A DNA stretch of 48,782 nt from Stenotrophomonas geniculata ATCC 19374 = JCM 13324. GTDB lineage: Bacteria; Pseudomonadota; Gammaproteobacteria; Xanthomonadales; Xanthomonadaceae. Positions 35,967-44,198 of this stretch are shown here, piece after piece. Position 1 is the stretch's first letter; each line of letters starts with the position of its first letter. The position numbers and the translations under genes were made by a program. The notes beneath the pieces are model-generated. The model saw nothing but the letters and a program-made list of their open reading frames with translations. It was not told where the DNA came from and searched no databases. The DNA is taken from assembly GCF_001431625.1 (NCBI RefSeq), contig NZ_LLXT01000087.1:1-48782 (forward strand). Direction: 5' to 3'.

Positions 35967-37321
35967 CAGGATTCCTTGGTGACATCGATGGCCAGCATGG
36001 GCAGGCCCACCAGGCCGAAGCGCATCGTCTCGTCGATCGCGCGGAACTCCAGCGCGTCGTGGATCCAGTGCTGCTGGGTGTGATCGTGCTGGTCGCCGGA
36101 GGCCACCGCAGCATCGATCATGTAGGAGCCGGATGGCATCACCGGCATGCGGAACAGGAACGAGGCGACGATGCTTTCACCCGCCTGGCCGCCCACGGGG
36201 CTGTCCTTGCAGGCGAAGTAGCTGTTGTCGCCGAACAGGCGCTGCCCCAGGCGATCCTTGACGTAGAAGCCGACGATCACGCTGTCCAGCGCCTGCACCA
36301 GTTCGACACGGATGCGCAGCCGGACCAGCTCGCCGCCCTCGGCCATGCCCAGCGGCGCCCCCGCCTCATCGTTCAGCGCCACATCAACGATGCGCGCACC
36401 CTGGGCACCAAATTCCTGCCCTACATTGTCCGGATCGAACTGGAACAACGCGATGCGGTTGCTGGCGCCAGCGGCCTGCAGCGCCTCCAGGCGGAAGTCC
36501 GGCGCATCTGTGGCCACGCGTTTTTGTTTCTTTTCGACCACCACGTCGTCCACGCCCGTCTCGCGACGGCCTACCACGTGCTGCTCGGTCATGTACGCTT
36601 CGATCACTTCCTGCGACGTGCCCGAAAGGCGCATCTGGCCGTGCTGCAGCCACACCGCGCTTTCGCACAGGTTGGTTACCGCGGCCGCGTCATGGCTGAC
36701 GAACAGCAGCGTTCCGTTCTTCTGGAACTCGCGCAGGAAGCGCATGCATTTCTGCGAGAAGAAGGCGTCACCTACGGCCAGCGCCTCGTCGATGATCAGG
36801 ATGTCGGCATCGACATGAGCAATCACGGCAAAGGCCAGGCGTACCGACATGCCGCTGGAATAGCTGCGCACTGGCTGGTCGATGAATTCACCGATGTCGG
36901 CGAAGGCCAGGATGCTGTCCATGCGCGCTTCAATCTGCGGCCGGGTCAGGCCGAGAATCGTGGCGTTGAGATAGACATTCTCACGCCCGGTGAATTCGGG
37001 ATTGAAGCCGCTACCCAGCTCAAGCAGGGCCGCGACCCGCCCTTTGACTGTGATGCGGCCCTCGGTCGGGTTGAGGGTGCCGGCGATCATCTGCAGCAGG
37101 GTGGACTTGCCCGAGCCGTTGCGGCCGACAATACCCACCGTCTGCCCGCGGCGGATCGAGAAACTGACGCCACGCAGCGCCCAGAAATCCTTGTAGAAGG
37201 ATTTGCGCTTGCCGGCCAGGGCCTGCAACAGGCGGTGCGAGGGGCGTTCGTACATGTGGTACGCCTTGCCCACGCCCTGCACATCGATGACGATGTCGCC
37301 GTCGGTCAGCTCAGAGGACAT
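35966..37321 (-). CDS. wzt: O-antigen ABC exporter ATP-binding protein Wzt with C-terminal sugar-binding domain
   Basis: A 451-residue ATPase of the O-antigen/teichoic-acid export type. Walker [10 protein letters not shown] (66-74), signature YSSGM (154-158), Walker B LIIDEA (175-180) with Glu179, and switch His210 are intact. After about residue 245 comes a second domain of about 200 residues (Wzt_C) that in related systems binds the capped non-reducing end of the polymer. The ATG at 37321 is used; a TTG 6 bases upstream is possible. It overlaps wzm by 11 bases and the fusion protein by one. A Wzm/Wzt pair means the polymer is finished in the cytoplasm before export; no Wzx or Wzy is present here. 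Confidence 0.94.
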   Translation of the reverse strand: MSSELTDGDIVIDVQGVGKAYHMYERPSHRLLQALAGKRKSFYKDFWALRGVSFSIRRGQTVGIVGRNGSGKSTLLQMIAGTLNPTEGRITVKGRVAALLELGSGFNPEFTGRENVYLNATILGLTRPQIEARMDSILAFADIGEFIDQPVRSYSSGMSVRLAFAVIAHVDADILIIDEALAVGDAFFSQKCMRFLREFQKNGTLLFVSHDAAAVTNLCESAVWLQHGQMRLSGTSQEVIEAYMTEQHVVGRRETGVDDVVVEKKQKRVATDAPDFRLEALQAAGASNRIALFQFDPDNVGQEFGAQGARIVDVALNDEAGAPLGMAEGGELVRLRIRVELVQALDSVIVGFYVKDRLGQRLFGDNSYFACKDSPVGGQAGESIVASFLFRMPVMPSGSYMIDAAVASGDQHDHTQQHWIHDALEFRAIDETMRFGLVGLPMLAIDVTKES

Positions 37322-38105
37322 CGGCAAACCCCACGCGCAGCTTGTTGAACATGCGATGGCCCAGCAGAGCCACCGCGCAGGCGATCAGGGTGTAGACACC
37401 GAGGCCGGCCCAGTCGGGCAGGCGGCCCCAGATCACCACTTCGCGTACCTGGTCGATGATGAAGGTCAGCGGGTTCAGCTCGAACACGATGCGATAGCTT
37501 TCCGGCACCGATTCGACCGGCACGATGGCCGAAGACAGGAACAGCATCGCCGCCGCCATCACCCCGGCGAACTGGCCGATGTCACGCAGGTATACGCCCA
37601 GCGACGAGACGATCCAGCCCACGCCAGCGGTGAGGATCACAAGCGGGATGACTACCACCGGCAGCAGGATGGCCGTAGCCGGGATACTGCCCTTGATCGC
37701 CAGCTGCAGCAGCAGCAGCACCACCATGTTCATCAACAGGTGGAACAGCGCCGAGAAGGTCATGCTCCACACCAGGATGTCCAGCGGGAACACCACACGC
37801 TTCACGTAGCCGGTGTTGGCTACGATCAACTGCGGAGCGCGGGTGAAGCACTCAGCAAAGAACCCGTGCACGGTCAGGCCCGCGAACAGGATCAGTGCAA
37901 AGTCGGTGGTCGATCCGGTCGATCCCGGCCAGCGGCCTTTCATCACGAAGCCGAAGGCCAGGGTGTAGACCAGCAGCATCAGGAAGGGGCTGATCAATGA
38001 CCACAACAGGCCAAAGCTGGCGCCACGATAGCGGCCCAGCACTTCGCGCTGGCTCAGTTCGAACGTCAGCGAACGATGCTTGCCGAAAACCGAGAGGATT
38101 CCCAT
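37311..38105 (-). CDS. wzm: O-antigen ABC exporter permease Wzm
   Basis: A 264-residue inner-membrane permease with six predicted helices. The family features are the N-terminal amphipathic LTFELSQREVLGRYRGASFGLLWSLI-type region before helix 1 (about 10-35), a large periplasmic loop, and the conserved loop ahead of the last helices (ELNPLTFIIDQVR). It forms the channel with Wzt for undecaprenyl-pyrophosphate-linked O-antigen. Its ATG shares one base with the metB stop (TGATG), so it is translated by coupling to metB. The gene overlaps wzt by 11 bases. Confidence 0.94.
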   Translation of the reverse strand: MGILSVFGKHRSLTFELSQREVLGRYRGASFGLLWSLISPFLMLLVYTLAFGFVMKGRWPGSTGSTTDFALILFAGLTVHGFFAECFTRAPQLIVANTGYVKRVVFPLDILVWSMTFSALFHLLMNMVVLLLLQLAIKGSIPATAILLPVVVIPLVILTAGVGWIVSSLGVYLRDIGQFAGVMAAAMLFLSSAIVPVESVPESYRIVFELNPLTFIIDQVREVVIWGRLPDWAGLGVYTLIACAVALLGHRMFNKLRVGFADVL

Positions 38106-39289
38106 CAGCCGGCCTGCTGCACCAGCGCCCGTTCCAGATCCACCTGCAGATCCCCCAGATCCTCCACACCCACGCTCAGCCGCACCAGCGCATCGCTGAT
38201 GCCCAGCTGTTCCCGCCGCGCGACCGGGATCGAGGCGTGCGTCATCACCGCCGGATGGTTGACCAGGCTTTCCACGCCACCCAGCGACTCGGCCAGGGTG
38301 AACAGCTCGGTCTTCTCGCAGAAGCGCTTGGCCGCCTCGAAACCGCCCTTGAGGACGATCGAGACGATGCCGCCGTAGCCGCCCATCTGGCGGGTCGCCA
38401 GCTCATGCTGCGGGTGCGACGGCAGGCCCGGGTAGATCACCTTTTCCACCGCCGGATGCTTTTCCAGCCACTGGGCCAGGGCCAGCGCGTTGGCGCAGTG
38501 CGCCTTCATGCGCAGCGGCAGGGTCTTCAGGCCACGCAGGGCCAGGAAGCTGTCGAACGGGCCCTGCACGCCACCCACCGAGTTCTGCAGGAAGGCCATC
38601 TGCTCGGCCAGTTCGGCGTTGTCGCCGACCACGACCATGCCACCGACCATGTCCGAGTGGCCATTGAGGTACTTGGTGGCCGAGTGCAGCACCAGGTCCG
38701 CGCCCAGCTCCAGCGGGCGCTGCAGCATCGGCGAGGCGAAGGTGTTGTCGACCACCACGATCAGGCCGTGGCGCTTGGCGATGGCGGCCACCGCAGCGAT
38801 GTCGACGATCTTCAGCATCGGATTGGTCGGGGTCTCGATCCAGACCATCTTCGTCTTTGGCGTGATGGCTGCCTCGAACGCGGCCAAGTCGGTCAGGTCG
38901 ACGAAGCTGAAGTCCAGCCCGGCGGTGCGGCGACGCACGCGCTCGAACAGGCGGAAGCTGCCGCCGTAGATGTCGTCCATCGCCACCACGTGGCTGCCGG
39001 CGTCCAGCAGCTCGATCACGGTCGAGCTGGCCGCCATGCCCGAAGCGAAGGCGAAGCCACGGGTACCGCCTTCCAGCGACGCCACGCACCGCTCATAGGC
39101 GAAGCGGGTCGGGTTGTGGGTACGCGAGTACTCGAAGCCCTGATGCTCGCCCGGGCTGGACTGGGCATAGGTCGAGGTGGCGTAGATCGGTGGCATCACC
39201 GCGCCGGTGCTGGGATCGGGCGACTGACCGCCGTGGATGGCCAGCGTGGCCAGGGCCAGGGCGCGATCCTGGGAAGTAGCGTTGGACAT
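38105..39289 (-). CDS. metB: Cystathionine gamma-synthase (trans-sulfuration PLP enzyme)
   Basis: A 394-residue gamma-family PLP enzyme. The PLP lysine is Lys206 in HSATKYLNGHSD, and Asp181 (VVDNTF) binds the pyridine nitrogen. It makes cystathionine from O-acylhomoserine and cysteine; cystathionine gamma-lyase activity is a close alternative, and the presence of cystathionine beta-synthase nearby leaves open that it works in reverse transsulfuration. It lies 123 bases after the cystathionine beta-synthase gene on the same strand, and its stop overlaps the start of wzm. In Xanthomonas metB is the other border of the O-antigen locus. Confidence 0.9.
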   Translation of the reverse strand: MSNATSQDRALALATLAIHGGQSPDPSTGAVMPPIYATSTYAQSSPGEHQGFEYSRTHNPTRFAYERCVASLEGGTRGFAFASGMAASSTVIELLDAGSHVVAMDDIYGGSFRLFERVRRRTAGLDFSFVDLTDLAAFEAAITPKTKMVWIETPTNPMLKIVDIAAVAAIAKRHGLIVVVDNTFASPMLQRPLELGADLVLHSATKYLNGHSDMVGGMVVVGDNAELAEQMAFLQNSVGGVQGPFDSFLALRGLKTLPLRMKAHCANALALAQWLEKHPAVEKVIYPGLPSHPQHELATRQMGGYGGIVSIVLKGGFEAAKRFCEKTELFTLAESLGGVESLVNHPAVMTHASIPVARREQLGISDALVRLSVGVEDLGDLQVDLERALVQQAG

Positions 39290-39412
39290 GTTCTTTCCTG
39301 AGGGGCGCCGACACGCGGCGCCATCGAAGGTGCGGAAGTCTACCAGCGCGGCCTTAACGACCTTTGACGCGGATAAACCGGGATTCAGCAGCGAACGTCT
39401 GCGATCAGCGGC

Positions 39413-40783
39413 TTATTGCACGCGACGGCGCAGATAGTTCAGCAGGTCGATACGGGTGATCAGGCCCAGGAAAGTGTCGCCGTCCATCACGATCGCCACC
39501 TGGCCGCGGTCGAACACCGGCAACAGCGCCTCGATCGGCGACTTCACGTCCAGCCGGTCCAGCTTGCTGACCATGGCGGTGGCGACGGTGTCGCGGAAAC
39601 GTGCCTCATCGCCATACACATGCAACAGCACGTCGCTTTCGTCGACGATGCCGACCAGCTGGTCGCCGTCCATCACCGGCAGCTGCGACACGTCGTACAG
39701 CTTCATGCGCTGGTAGGCGGTGGTCAGCAGGTCGTTCGGTCCGATCACGACAGTGTCGCGCTGGCCGTACGGGCGCAGGATCAGGTCGCGCAGGTCGCCG
39801 TGCTGCGGGCGCTGCAGGAAGCCGTTGTCCAGCATCCAGTAGTCGTTGTACATCTTCGACAGGTACTTGTTGCCGGTGTCGCAGACCAGTACCAGCACCC
39901 TCTTCGGCGTGGTCTGCTCCTTGCAGTACTTCAGTGCCGCGGCCAGCAGGGTGCCGGTGGACGAGCCGCCCAGGATGCCTTCCTTGCCCAGCAGCTCGCG
40001 CGCGGTGTGGAAGCTCTCCGCATCGGTGATGGCATAGGCCTTCTTCACCCGACTGAAATCGGAAATCGACGGCAGGAAGTCCTCGCCGATGCCCTCCACC
40101 AGCCAGCTGCCCGACTTGTCGTTCAGATTGCCGTCGTTGATGTACTCGGCCAGGATCGAGCCAACCGGGTCGGCCAGCACCAGCTCGGTCTTCGGCGACA
40201 GCTTGGCGAAGGCGCGCGACAGGCCGGTCATGGTGCCGGAGCTGCCACAGCCGAACACGATGGCATCGAGGTCGCCGCCCATCTGCTCGAGGATCTCCGG
40301 GCCGGTACCGAATTCATGCGCGGCCGGATTGTCCGGGTTGCCGAACTGGTTGATGAAGTACGCGCCCGGGGTCTGCTCGGCAATGGTCTTGGCCAGATCC
40401 TGGTAGTACTCAGGGTGGCCCTTGGCCACGTCCGAGCGGGTCAGACGCACTTCAGCGCCCATCGCCTTCAGGTTGAAGATCTTTTCCCGACTCATCTTGT
40501 CGGGAACGACCAGAATGAGCTTGTAGCCCTTCTGCTGGGCCACCAGGGCCAGGCCCAGGCCGGTGTTGCCAGCGGTGCCCTCGACCAGGGTCGCGCCAGG
40601 TTTCAGGTCGCCGCGCTTCTCCGCCGCTTCGATCATCGACAGGCCGATGCGATCCTTGATCGATCCGCCCGGGTTGGCGCTCTCCAGCTTCAGGTAGAGC
40701 TCGCAGACGCCGGTGTCCAGGCGCTGGGCCTTGACGATCGGGGTCTGGCCGATGAGTTCGAGGACGGAAGAATGGATGGGCAT
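39413..40783 (-). CDS. cbs: Cystathionine beta-synthase with C-terminal CBS pair
   Basis: A 456-residue fold-type II PLP enzyme that condenses serine and homocysteine to cystathionine. The PLP lysine is Lys43 in GSIKDR, and the phosphate-binding loop GTAGNTGLG is about residues 73-81. From about residue 335 to the end are two CBS motifs, the regulatory domain of cystathionine beta-synthases that is absent from plain cysteine synthases. The ATG at 40783 is used because MPIHSSVLELIGQTP is the conserved N-terminus. Its mRNA has no good ribosome-binding site upstream. With metB, it links cysteine and methionine metabolism. Confidence 0.92.
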   Translation of the reverse strand: MPIHSSVLELIGQTPIVKAQRLDTGVCELYLKLESANPGGSIKDRIGLSMIEAAEKRGDLKPGATLVEGTAGNTGLGLALVAQQKGYKLILVVPDKMSREKIFNLKAMGAEVRLTRSDVAKGHPEYYQDLAKTIAEQTPGAYFINQFGNPDNPAAHEFGTGPEILEQMGGDLDAIVFGCGSSGTMTGLSRAFAKLSPKTELVLADPVGSILAEYINDGNLNDKSGSWLVEGIGEDFLPSISDFSRVKKAYAITDAESFHTARELLGKEGILGGSSTGTLLAAALKYCKEQTTPKRVLVLVCDTGNKYLSKMYNDYWMLDNGFLQRPQHGDLRDLILRPYGQRDTVVIGPNDLLTTAYQRMKLYDVSQLPVMDGDQLVGIVDESDVLLHVYGDEARFRDTVATAMVSKLDRLDVKSPIEALLPVFDRGQVAIVMDGDTFLGLITRIDLLNYLRRRVQ

Positions 40784-40825
40784 TCGGAGGACTTTCGGTT
40801 CGCGCCACGCAGGGCCGGACCGATG

Positions 40826-40854
40826 ATTATCCGACGGATGGCGATGAAAGTCAG
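40826..40854 (-). promoter_or_regulatory. Candidate promoter of the cystathionine beta-synthase gene
   Basis: On the minus strand CTGACT (40849-40854) and GATAAT (40826-40831) are spaced 17 bases apart and lie about 43 bases before the start. Four of six and five of six bases fit the sigma70 consensus. Confidence 0.45.
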
Positions 40855-40956
40855 GTCGCTGCGGCAGCGGCGTGCCCGCCGTAAAAAAGAGATGCGGACG
40901 GCCCCGGATCGACGAGGAGACCGGTACCGCCCGCATCGGTGAGTCGTGCCTGCAGG

Positions 40957-40985
40957 CCAAGGCACCACCGCTTGTGGTGCCTTGG
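40957..40985. repeat. 12-bp perfect inverted repeat
   Basis: CCAAGGCACCAC (40957-40968) and GTGGTGCCTTGG (40974-40985) flank a 5-base loop CGCTT. It has no T run, and lies in the 300-base gap between cbs and the DUF465 gene. It could end the leftward DUF465 transcript or be an operator. A second hairpin, GTCACGCC/GGCGTGAC (about 41055-41077), lies close to the DUF465 stop. No ORF is seen in this 300-base stretch. Confidence 0.6.
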
Positions 40986-41083
40986 CGCGGCCGCCTCATC
41001 GGCGGTGCCGCGATGCCGGGGCAGAAGCGCCCGGCGGGGCCATCGATGGCCGGGTCACGCCGTTCCGGGCGTGACGGGGTGCG

Positions 41084-41320
41084 TCAAAGCGTGGGGGACG
41101 TCGTTGGGAGCGGTGTTTCGTACATTCGCAGAAGTCGTTGCTTGGCCAGCAGCTTTTCGCGCTTCATGCGACCCAGGGTGACATCATCGATCGGGAGTAC
41201 ACCCAACTCCGCGTCCATGCACTTCTTGTTCAACTTGCGGTGCTGGTCATGGAGTGCCCTGAACTCCGGATCACGCGCGCGACGGGCGTCGATCTCGCTC
41301 TGGGGCTGATCTTCAAACAT
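41084..41320 (-). CDS. DUF465/YdcH family small protein
   Basis: A 78-residue charged helical protein. The core matches YdcH/DUF465: FRALHDQHRKLNKKC, then KREKLLAKQRLLRMY at the C-terminus, forming a helical hairpin. The start is fixed by a strong AAGGAGGT ribosome-binding site 5 bases before the ATG at 41320. Function of the family is unknown; it is widespread and often lies alone. The leader contains a terminator-like hairpin (41347-41375). Confidence 0.88.
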   Translation of the reverse strand: MFEDQPQSEIDARRARDPEFRALHDQHRKLNKKCMDAELGVLPIDDVTLGRMKREKLLAKQRLLRMYETPLPTTSPTL

Positions 41321-41346
41321 GATGGACCTCCTTCGACAGATACACG

Positions 41347-41375
41347 AACGCCCCGGCCGCAAGGCACGGGGCGTT
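41347..41375 (-). promoter_or_regulatory. Leader hairpin of the DUF465 gene
   Basis: AACGCCCCG (41347-41355) pairs with CGGGGCGTT (41367-41375), 11-base loop, and ends 13 bases before the ribosome-binding site of the DUF465 gene. No T run follows. The 324-base gap 41321-41644 also holds the terminator of the OmpA-like gene at 41569-41600; the rest shows no ORF or RNA I can name. Confidence 0.5.
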
Positions 41376-41568
41376 GTTCATGGAGGAGCGCCGGTCGATG
41401 GCCACCTGGACGCCTGCAACGACCTGCGGCACTGGCCTGCGCACGTCGATTCGCTGCGGTTCGCGCCCTGTTTGCATCGGCCCGGCCCTCCCATCGTCCG
41501 GTCCGCGGCATTGCGTCCCGGACGATTGACCCTACGCCTGCTCAAGGCGGGGAACAAGACCCCTGCGG

Positions 41569-41600
41569 CAAAAAGACCGAACCCCGCCGGGGCGGGGTTC
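41569..41600 (-). terminator. Terminator of the DUF4398/OmpA-like operon
   Basis: GAACCCCGCC (41579-41588) pairs with GGCGGGGTTC (41591-41600). On the minus strand it is followed by GGTCTTTTTG. It lies 45 bases past the stop of the OmpA-like gene. Confidence 0.9.
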
Positions 41601-41644
41601 AGGCTGAATGCTCATCGCAACGAAAAACAAACGATATCAAGCAA

Positions 41645-42529
41645 TTACGGGGCGATGATGACCTCGGCCGAGCGCGCCTGGGTGGAGGCCGCCTTCTTGC
41701 CGGCGAGCTGGATCCGGTTGCTCGCGACACCGGCCGCGACCAGGGCATCGCGCAGGGCCTCGGCACGCTTCTGGCCTACGCCATTTGCGTTGTCGTAGGC
41801 CTCGATGCGCAGGCGGCCCTTCTTGCCGATGTTCAGGTACTCGGCCAGTGCCTTGGCCTGGTTGCGGGCCCCGCCGGACAGGCTGGAGGCGCCGGCGGTG
41901 AACGCGTCACCACGGAAGGTGAAGACTTCGCCGCGACCATCGAACTTCGAGGCCGGCAGTTTCTGACCGGACACCAGCTCGGCTTCCTCGCGGGCCAGCT
42001 TGGCGGCGTTCTGCTGGGCGGCGCTGAGGCGCTGCTGCTGCTTGCCGGCCACGCTGGTCAGGGCGTTCTCGGCGTCCTGGCGGGCCAGGGTTTCGGCCTC
42101 GGCGGCCTGGCGCAGGCGCTCGGCCTCCTCCGCCTGCATCTGCGCCTGCATGCGCAGCTGCTCGGCTTCCTGGCGGGCGCGGGCGGCGTCGCGGCGGCTG
42201 GCCTCGATCAGCAGGTCGCTGCGGGTCCGCTCCAGGCGGTCGACCTCGCGCGCGGCCAGGGCGGTACGCACGGCGGTCTCGGCAATCTCCACCCGGCGCT
42301 CGGCCAGGTAGGTGGCCAGCTCCTGGTCGCGGCGCTTGGCCTTGTCCAGGGTGGCGATGGCCTGCTGGGCCTGCATGCGCTCGAAGGCGCCCAGCTCAGC
42401 GGTGTCGGGATTGGCCTGGATGGCCATCAGGCGCTGGCTCAGCTGCGCCACCATCGGGTTGTCGGCGGCCACGGCCAGGGGCGGCAGCGCCAGCAGCGCG
42501 GCCAGGGTTGCGGCAGTCATCGGCTTCAC
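41645..42529 (-). CDS. Coiled-coil protein with OmpA-like C-terminal domain
   Basis: A 294-residue exported protein. The signal peptide ends AVA (about residue 21). Residues 60-185 are a long alanine/arginine/glutamate-rich coiled coil (EAEQLRMQAQ-type heptads), followed from about residue 195 by an OmpA-like domain (FTFRGDAFTAGASSLS, RIEAYDNANG, RAEALRDALVAAGV). OmpA-like domains bind peptidoglycan; the usual NxxLSxxRA is degraded to VGQKRAEAL, so binding is uncertain. The GTG start at 42529 overlaps the previous gene's stop (GTGA) and has GGAGG about 8 bases upstream, so the pair is coupled. Confidence 0.8.
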   Translation of the reverse strand: MKPMTAATLAALLALPPLAVAADNPMVAQLSQRLMAIQANPDTAELGAFERMQAQQAIATLDKAKRRDQELATYLAERRVEIAETAVRTALAAREVDRLERTRSDLLIEASRRDAARARQEAEQLRMQAQMQAEEAERLRQAAEAETLARQDAENALTSVAGKQQQRLSAAQQNAAKLAREEAELVSGQKLPASKFDGRGEVFTFRGDAFTAGASSLSGGARNQAKALAEYLNIGKKGRLRIEAYDNANGVGQKRAEALRDALVAAGVASNRIQLAGKKAASTQARSAEVIIAP

Positions 42530-42915
42530 CGGCGGTCCTCCCCGGTCGACAGCTGGCGTTGCAGCTGGTTGACCTCGTTGCGGCGCAGCTGCAGCTGGGC
42601 AGTCACGGTGGCTTCCTCGCTGCGGACGCGGGCCAGGTCGGCATCGGCGGCGGCGCGCAGGGCGATCGCCGGGGCGTTCTTGCGCTCGCGGCGGTCGCCG
42701 GCAGCACGCTGGGCCTGCCCCAGCCCCTGCCGGGCCAGCCCGATCAGGTCCGGGGCGTACTGGTCGGCGTCGGCCTGGGTGGCCTTGTCGACCGCCTGCC
42801 GGGCCTGGGCCAGTTCCAGTGCGCCGTCCTGCGCCCAGGCGGGGGCAGACAGTGCGAATGCAAACGCCATCACATACAGGCCATGGCGCATTCGTGCGAA
42901 GCTAAGTCGTTTCAT
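42526..42915 (-). CDS. DUF4398-like periplasmic helical protein
   Basis: A 129-residue exported protein. The signal peptide ends AWA before QDG (residues 28-29). The mature part is a helical, alanine- and arginine-rich stretch (ALELAQARQAVDKATQADADQYAP, then AADADLARVRSEEA), as in DUF4398 proteins that pair with OmpA-like partners. It overlaps the OmpA-like gene by 4 bases. I use the ATG at 42915, which puts the signal peptide in the normal place; the site upstream is weak and an internal ATG (42891) is possible. Function unknown, likely envelope. Confidence 0.75.
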   Translation of the reverse strand: MKRLSFARMRHGLYVMAFAFALSAPAWAQDGALELAQARQAVDKATQADADQYAPDLIGLARQGLGQAQRAAGDRRERKNAPAIALRAAADADLARVRSEEATVTAQLQLRRNEVNQLQRQLSTGEDRR

Positions 42916-43012
42916 TGGGGAGGCCGTACCGGTTGTCGGTTCACGGCCATTGTCGTCAAGCCGACACCGTGCTGGCAACGGGCGTCGGCCGTTTCGTTGG
43001 GGAAAATTCGCA

Positions 43013-44140
43013 ATGGATATCGGCTACTTCCTGAAGCTGATGACCGAAAAGAACGCTTCGGACATGTTCCTGACCACCGGAGCACCGGTCTACATCAAGA
43101 TCGAGGGGAAGCTTTATCCGCTGGGCAACACCGGCCTGCCGCCGGGCATGGTCAAGAAGATCGCCTACTCGCTGATGGACGAAGGCCAGGTGCCGCAGTT
43201 CGAGCGCGAGCTGGAGCTCAACATGGCCATCGCCCTGCCCGATGCCGGGCGCTTCCGCGTCAACGTGTTCAAGCAGCGGGGCGAGGTCGGCATGGTCATC
43301 CGCGCCATCCGCAGCCGCATCCCGAGCATCGAGGAGCTGAACCTGCCGCAGGTGCTGAAGGACGTCATCATGACCCCGCGCGGGCTGGTGCTGGTGGTGG
43401 GGTCCACCGGTTCCGGCAAGTCCACCTCGCTGGCGTCGATGATCGACCACCGCAACAGCACCACCACCGGCCACATCCTCACCATCGAGGACCCGATCGA
43501 GTACCTGCACAAGCACAAGATGTCGATCGTCAACCAGCGCGAGGTCGGGCTGGACACCCATGCCTTCCACAACGCGCTGAAGAACGCGATGCGTGAAGCG
43601 CCGGACGTGATCCTGATCGGCGAGATTCTGGACGCGGAAACGATGGAGGCCGCCATCGCTTTCGCCGAGACCGGCCACCTGTGCCTGGCCACCCTGCACT
43701 CCAACAACGCCGACCAGACCATCGAGCGCATCCTCAACTTCTTCCCGGAAAGCGCGCACAAGAACGTGCTGATGAACCTCGCGCTGAACCTGCGTGCAGT
43801 GATCAGCCAGCGCCTGGTGAAGAACAAGGAAGGCCGTCGCCTGCCGGCCACCGAGGTGCTGATCAACACGCCGATGATCCGCGACCTGCTGCGTCGTGGC
43901 CAGGTGCACGAGATCAAGGCGGCGATGGAAGGCTCGCTGGAGGAAGGCATGGAGAGCTTCGACCAGTGCCTGTTCCGGTTGGCCAAGGCTGGCACCATCG
44001 AGCAGGAGGAGGCCCTGCGCGCGGCCGACTCGCGCGATGGCCTGGCGCTGAAGTTCCGCCTGTCCGAAGGTAGCAGCGGCGAACACGACCCTTACGCGGA
44101 TTTCTCGGCCGGCGCGCCGAGCATCACCCACGGGTTCTGA
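43013..44140 (+). CDS. pilU: Type IV pilus retraction ATPase PilU
   Basis: A 375-residue secretion-type ATPase that helps PilT disassemble the pilus at the inner membrane. Walker A is GSTGSGKS (130-137), the acidic Asp-box is around LTIEDPIEY (157-165), Walker B is DVILIGE (198-204) and the His box AETGHLCLATLHSNNA is 218-232. At the point where PilT has GEMRD, this protein reads GEILD, with Leu206 in place of the arginine. It stands alone rather than behind pilT, divergent from the DUF4398 gene. Length and N-terminus (YFLKLMTEKNASDMFLT) are those of PilU. Confidence 0.93.
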   Translation: MDIGYFLKLMTEKNASDMFLTTGAPVYIKIEGKLYPLGNTGLPPGMVKKIAYSLMDEGQVPQFERELELNMAIALPDAGRFRVNVFKQRGEVGMVIRAIRSRIPSIEELNLPQVLKDVIMTPRGLVLVVGSTGSGKSTSLASMIDHRNSTTTGHILTIEDPIEYLHKHKMSIVNQREVGLDTHAFHNALKNAMREAPDVILIGEILDAETMEAAIAFAETGHLCLATLHSNNADQTIERILNFFPESAHKNVLMNLALNLRAVISQRLVKNKEGRRLPATEVLINTPMIRDLLRRGQVHEIKAAMEGSLEEGMESFDQCLFRLAKAGTIEQEEALRAADSRDGLALKFRLSEGSSGEHDPYADFSAGAPSITHGF

Positions 44141-44155
44141 CCTGAAGGGTTCAGG

Positions 44156-44180
44156 GGCGGTCTCATCCAATGAGACCGCC
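44156..44180 (+). repeat. 10-bp perfect hairpin after pilU
   Basis: GGCGGTCTCA (44156-44165) and TGAGACCGCC (44171-44180) flank TCCAA. It fills the 58-base gap between pilU and the radical SAM gene. It has no T run, so it is either a weak terminator or a leader structure of the next gene. Confidence 0.6.
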
Positions 44181-44198
44181 GATCCGTAGGTTTCCGCA

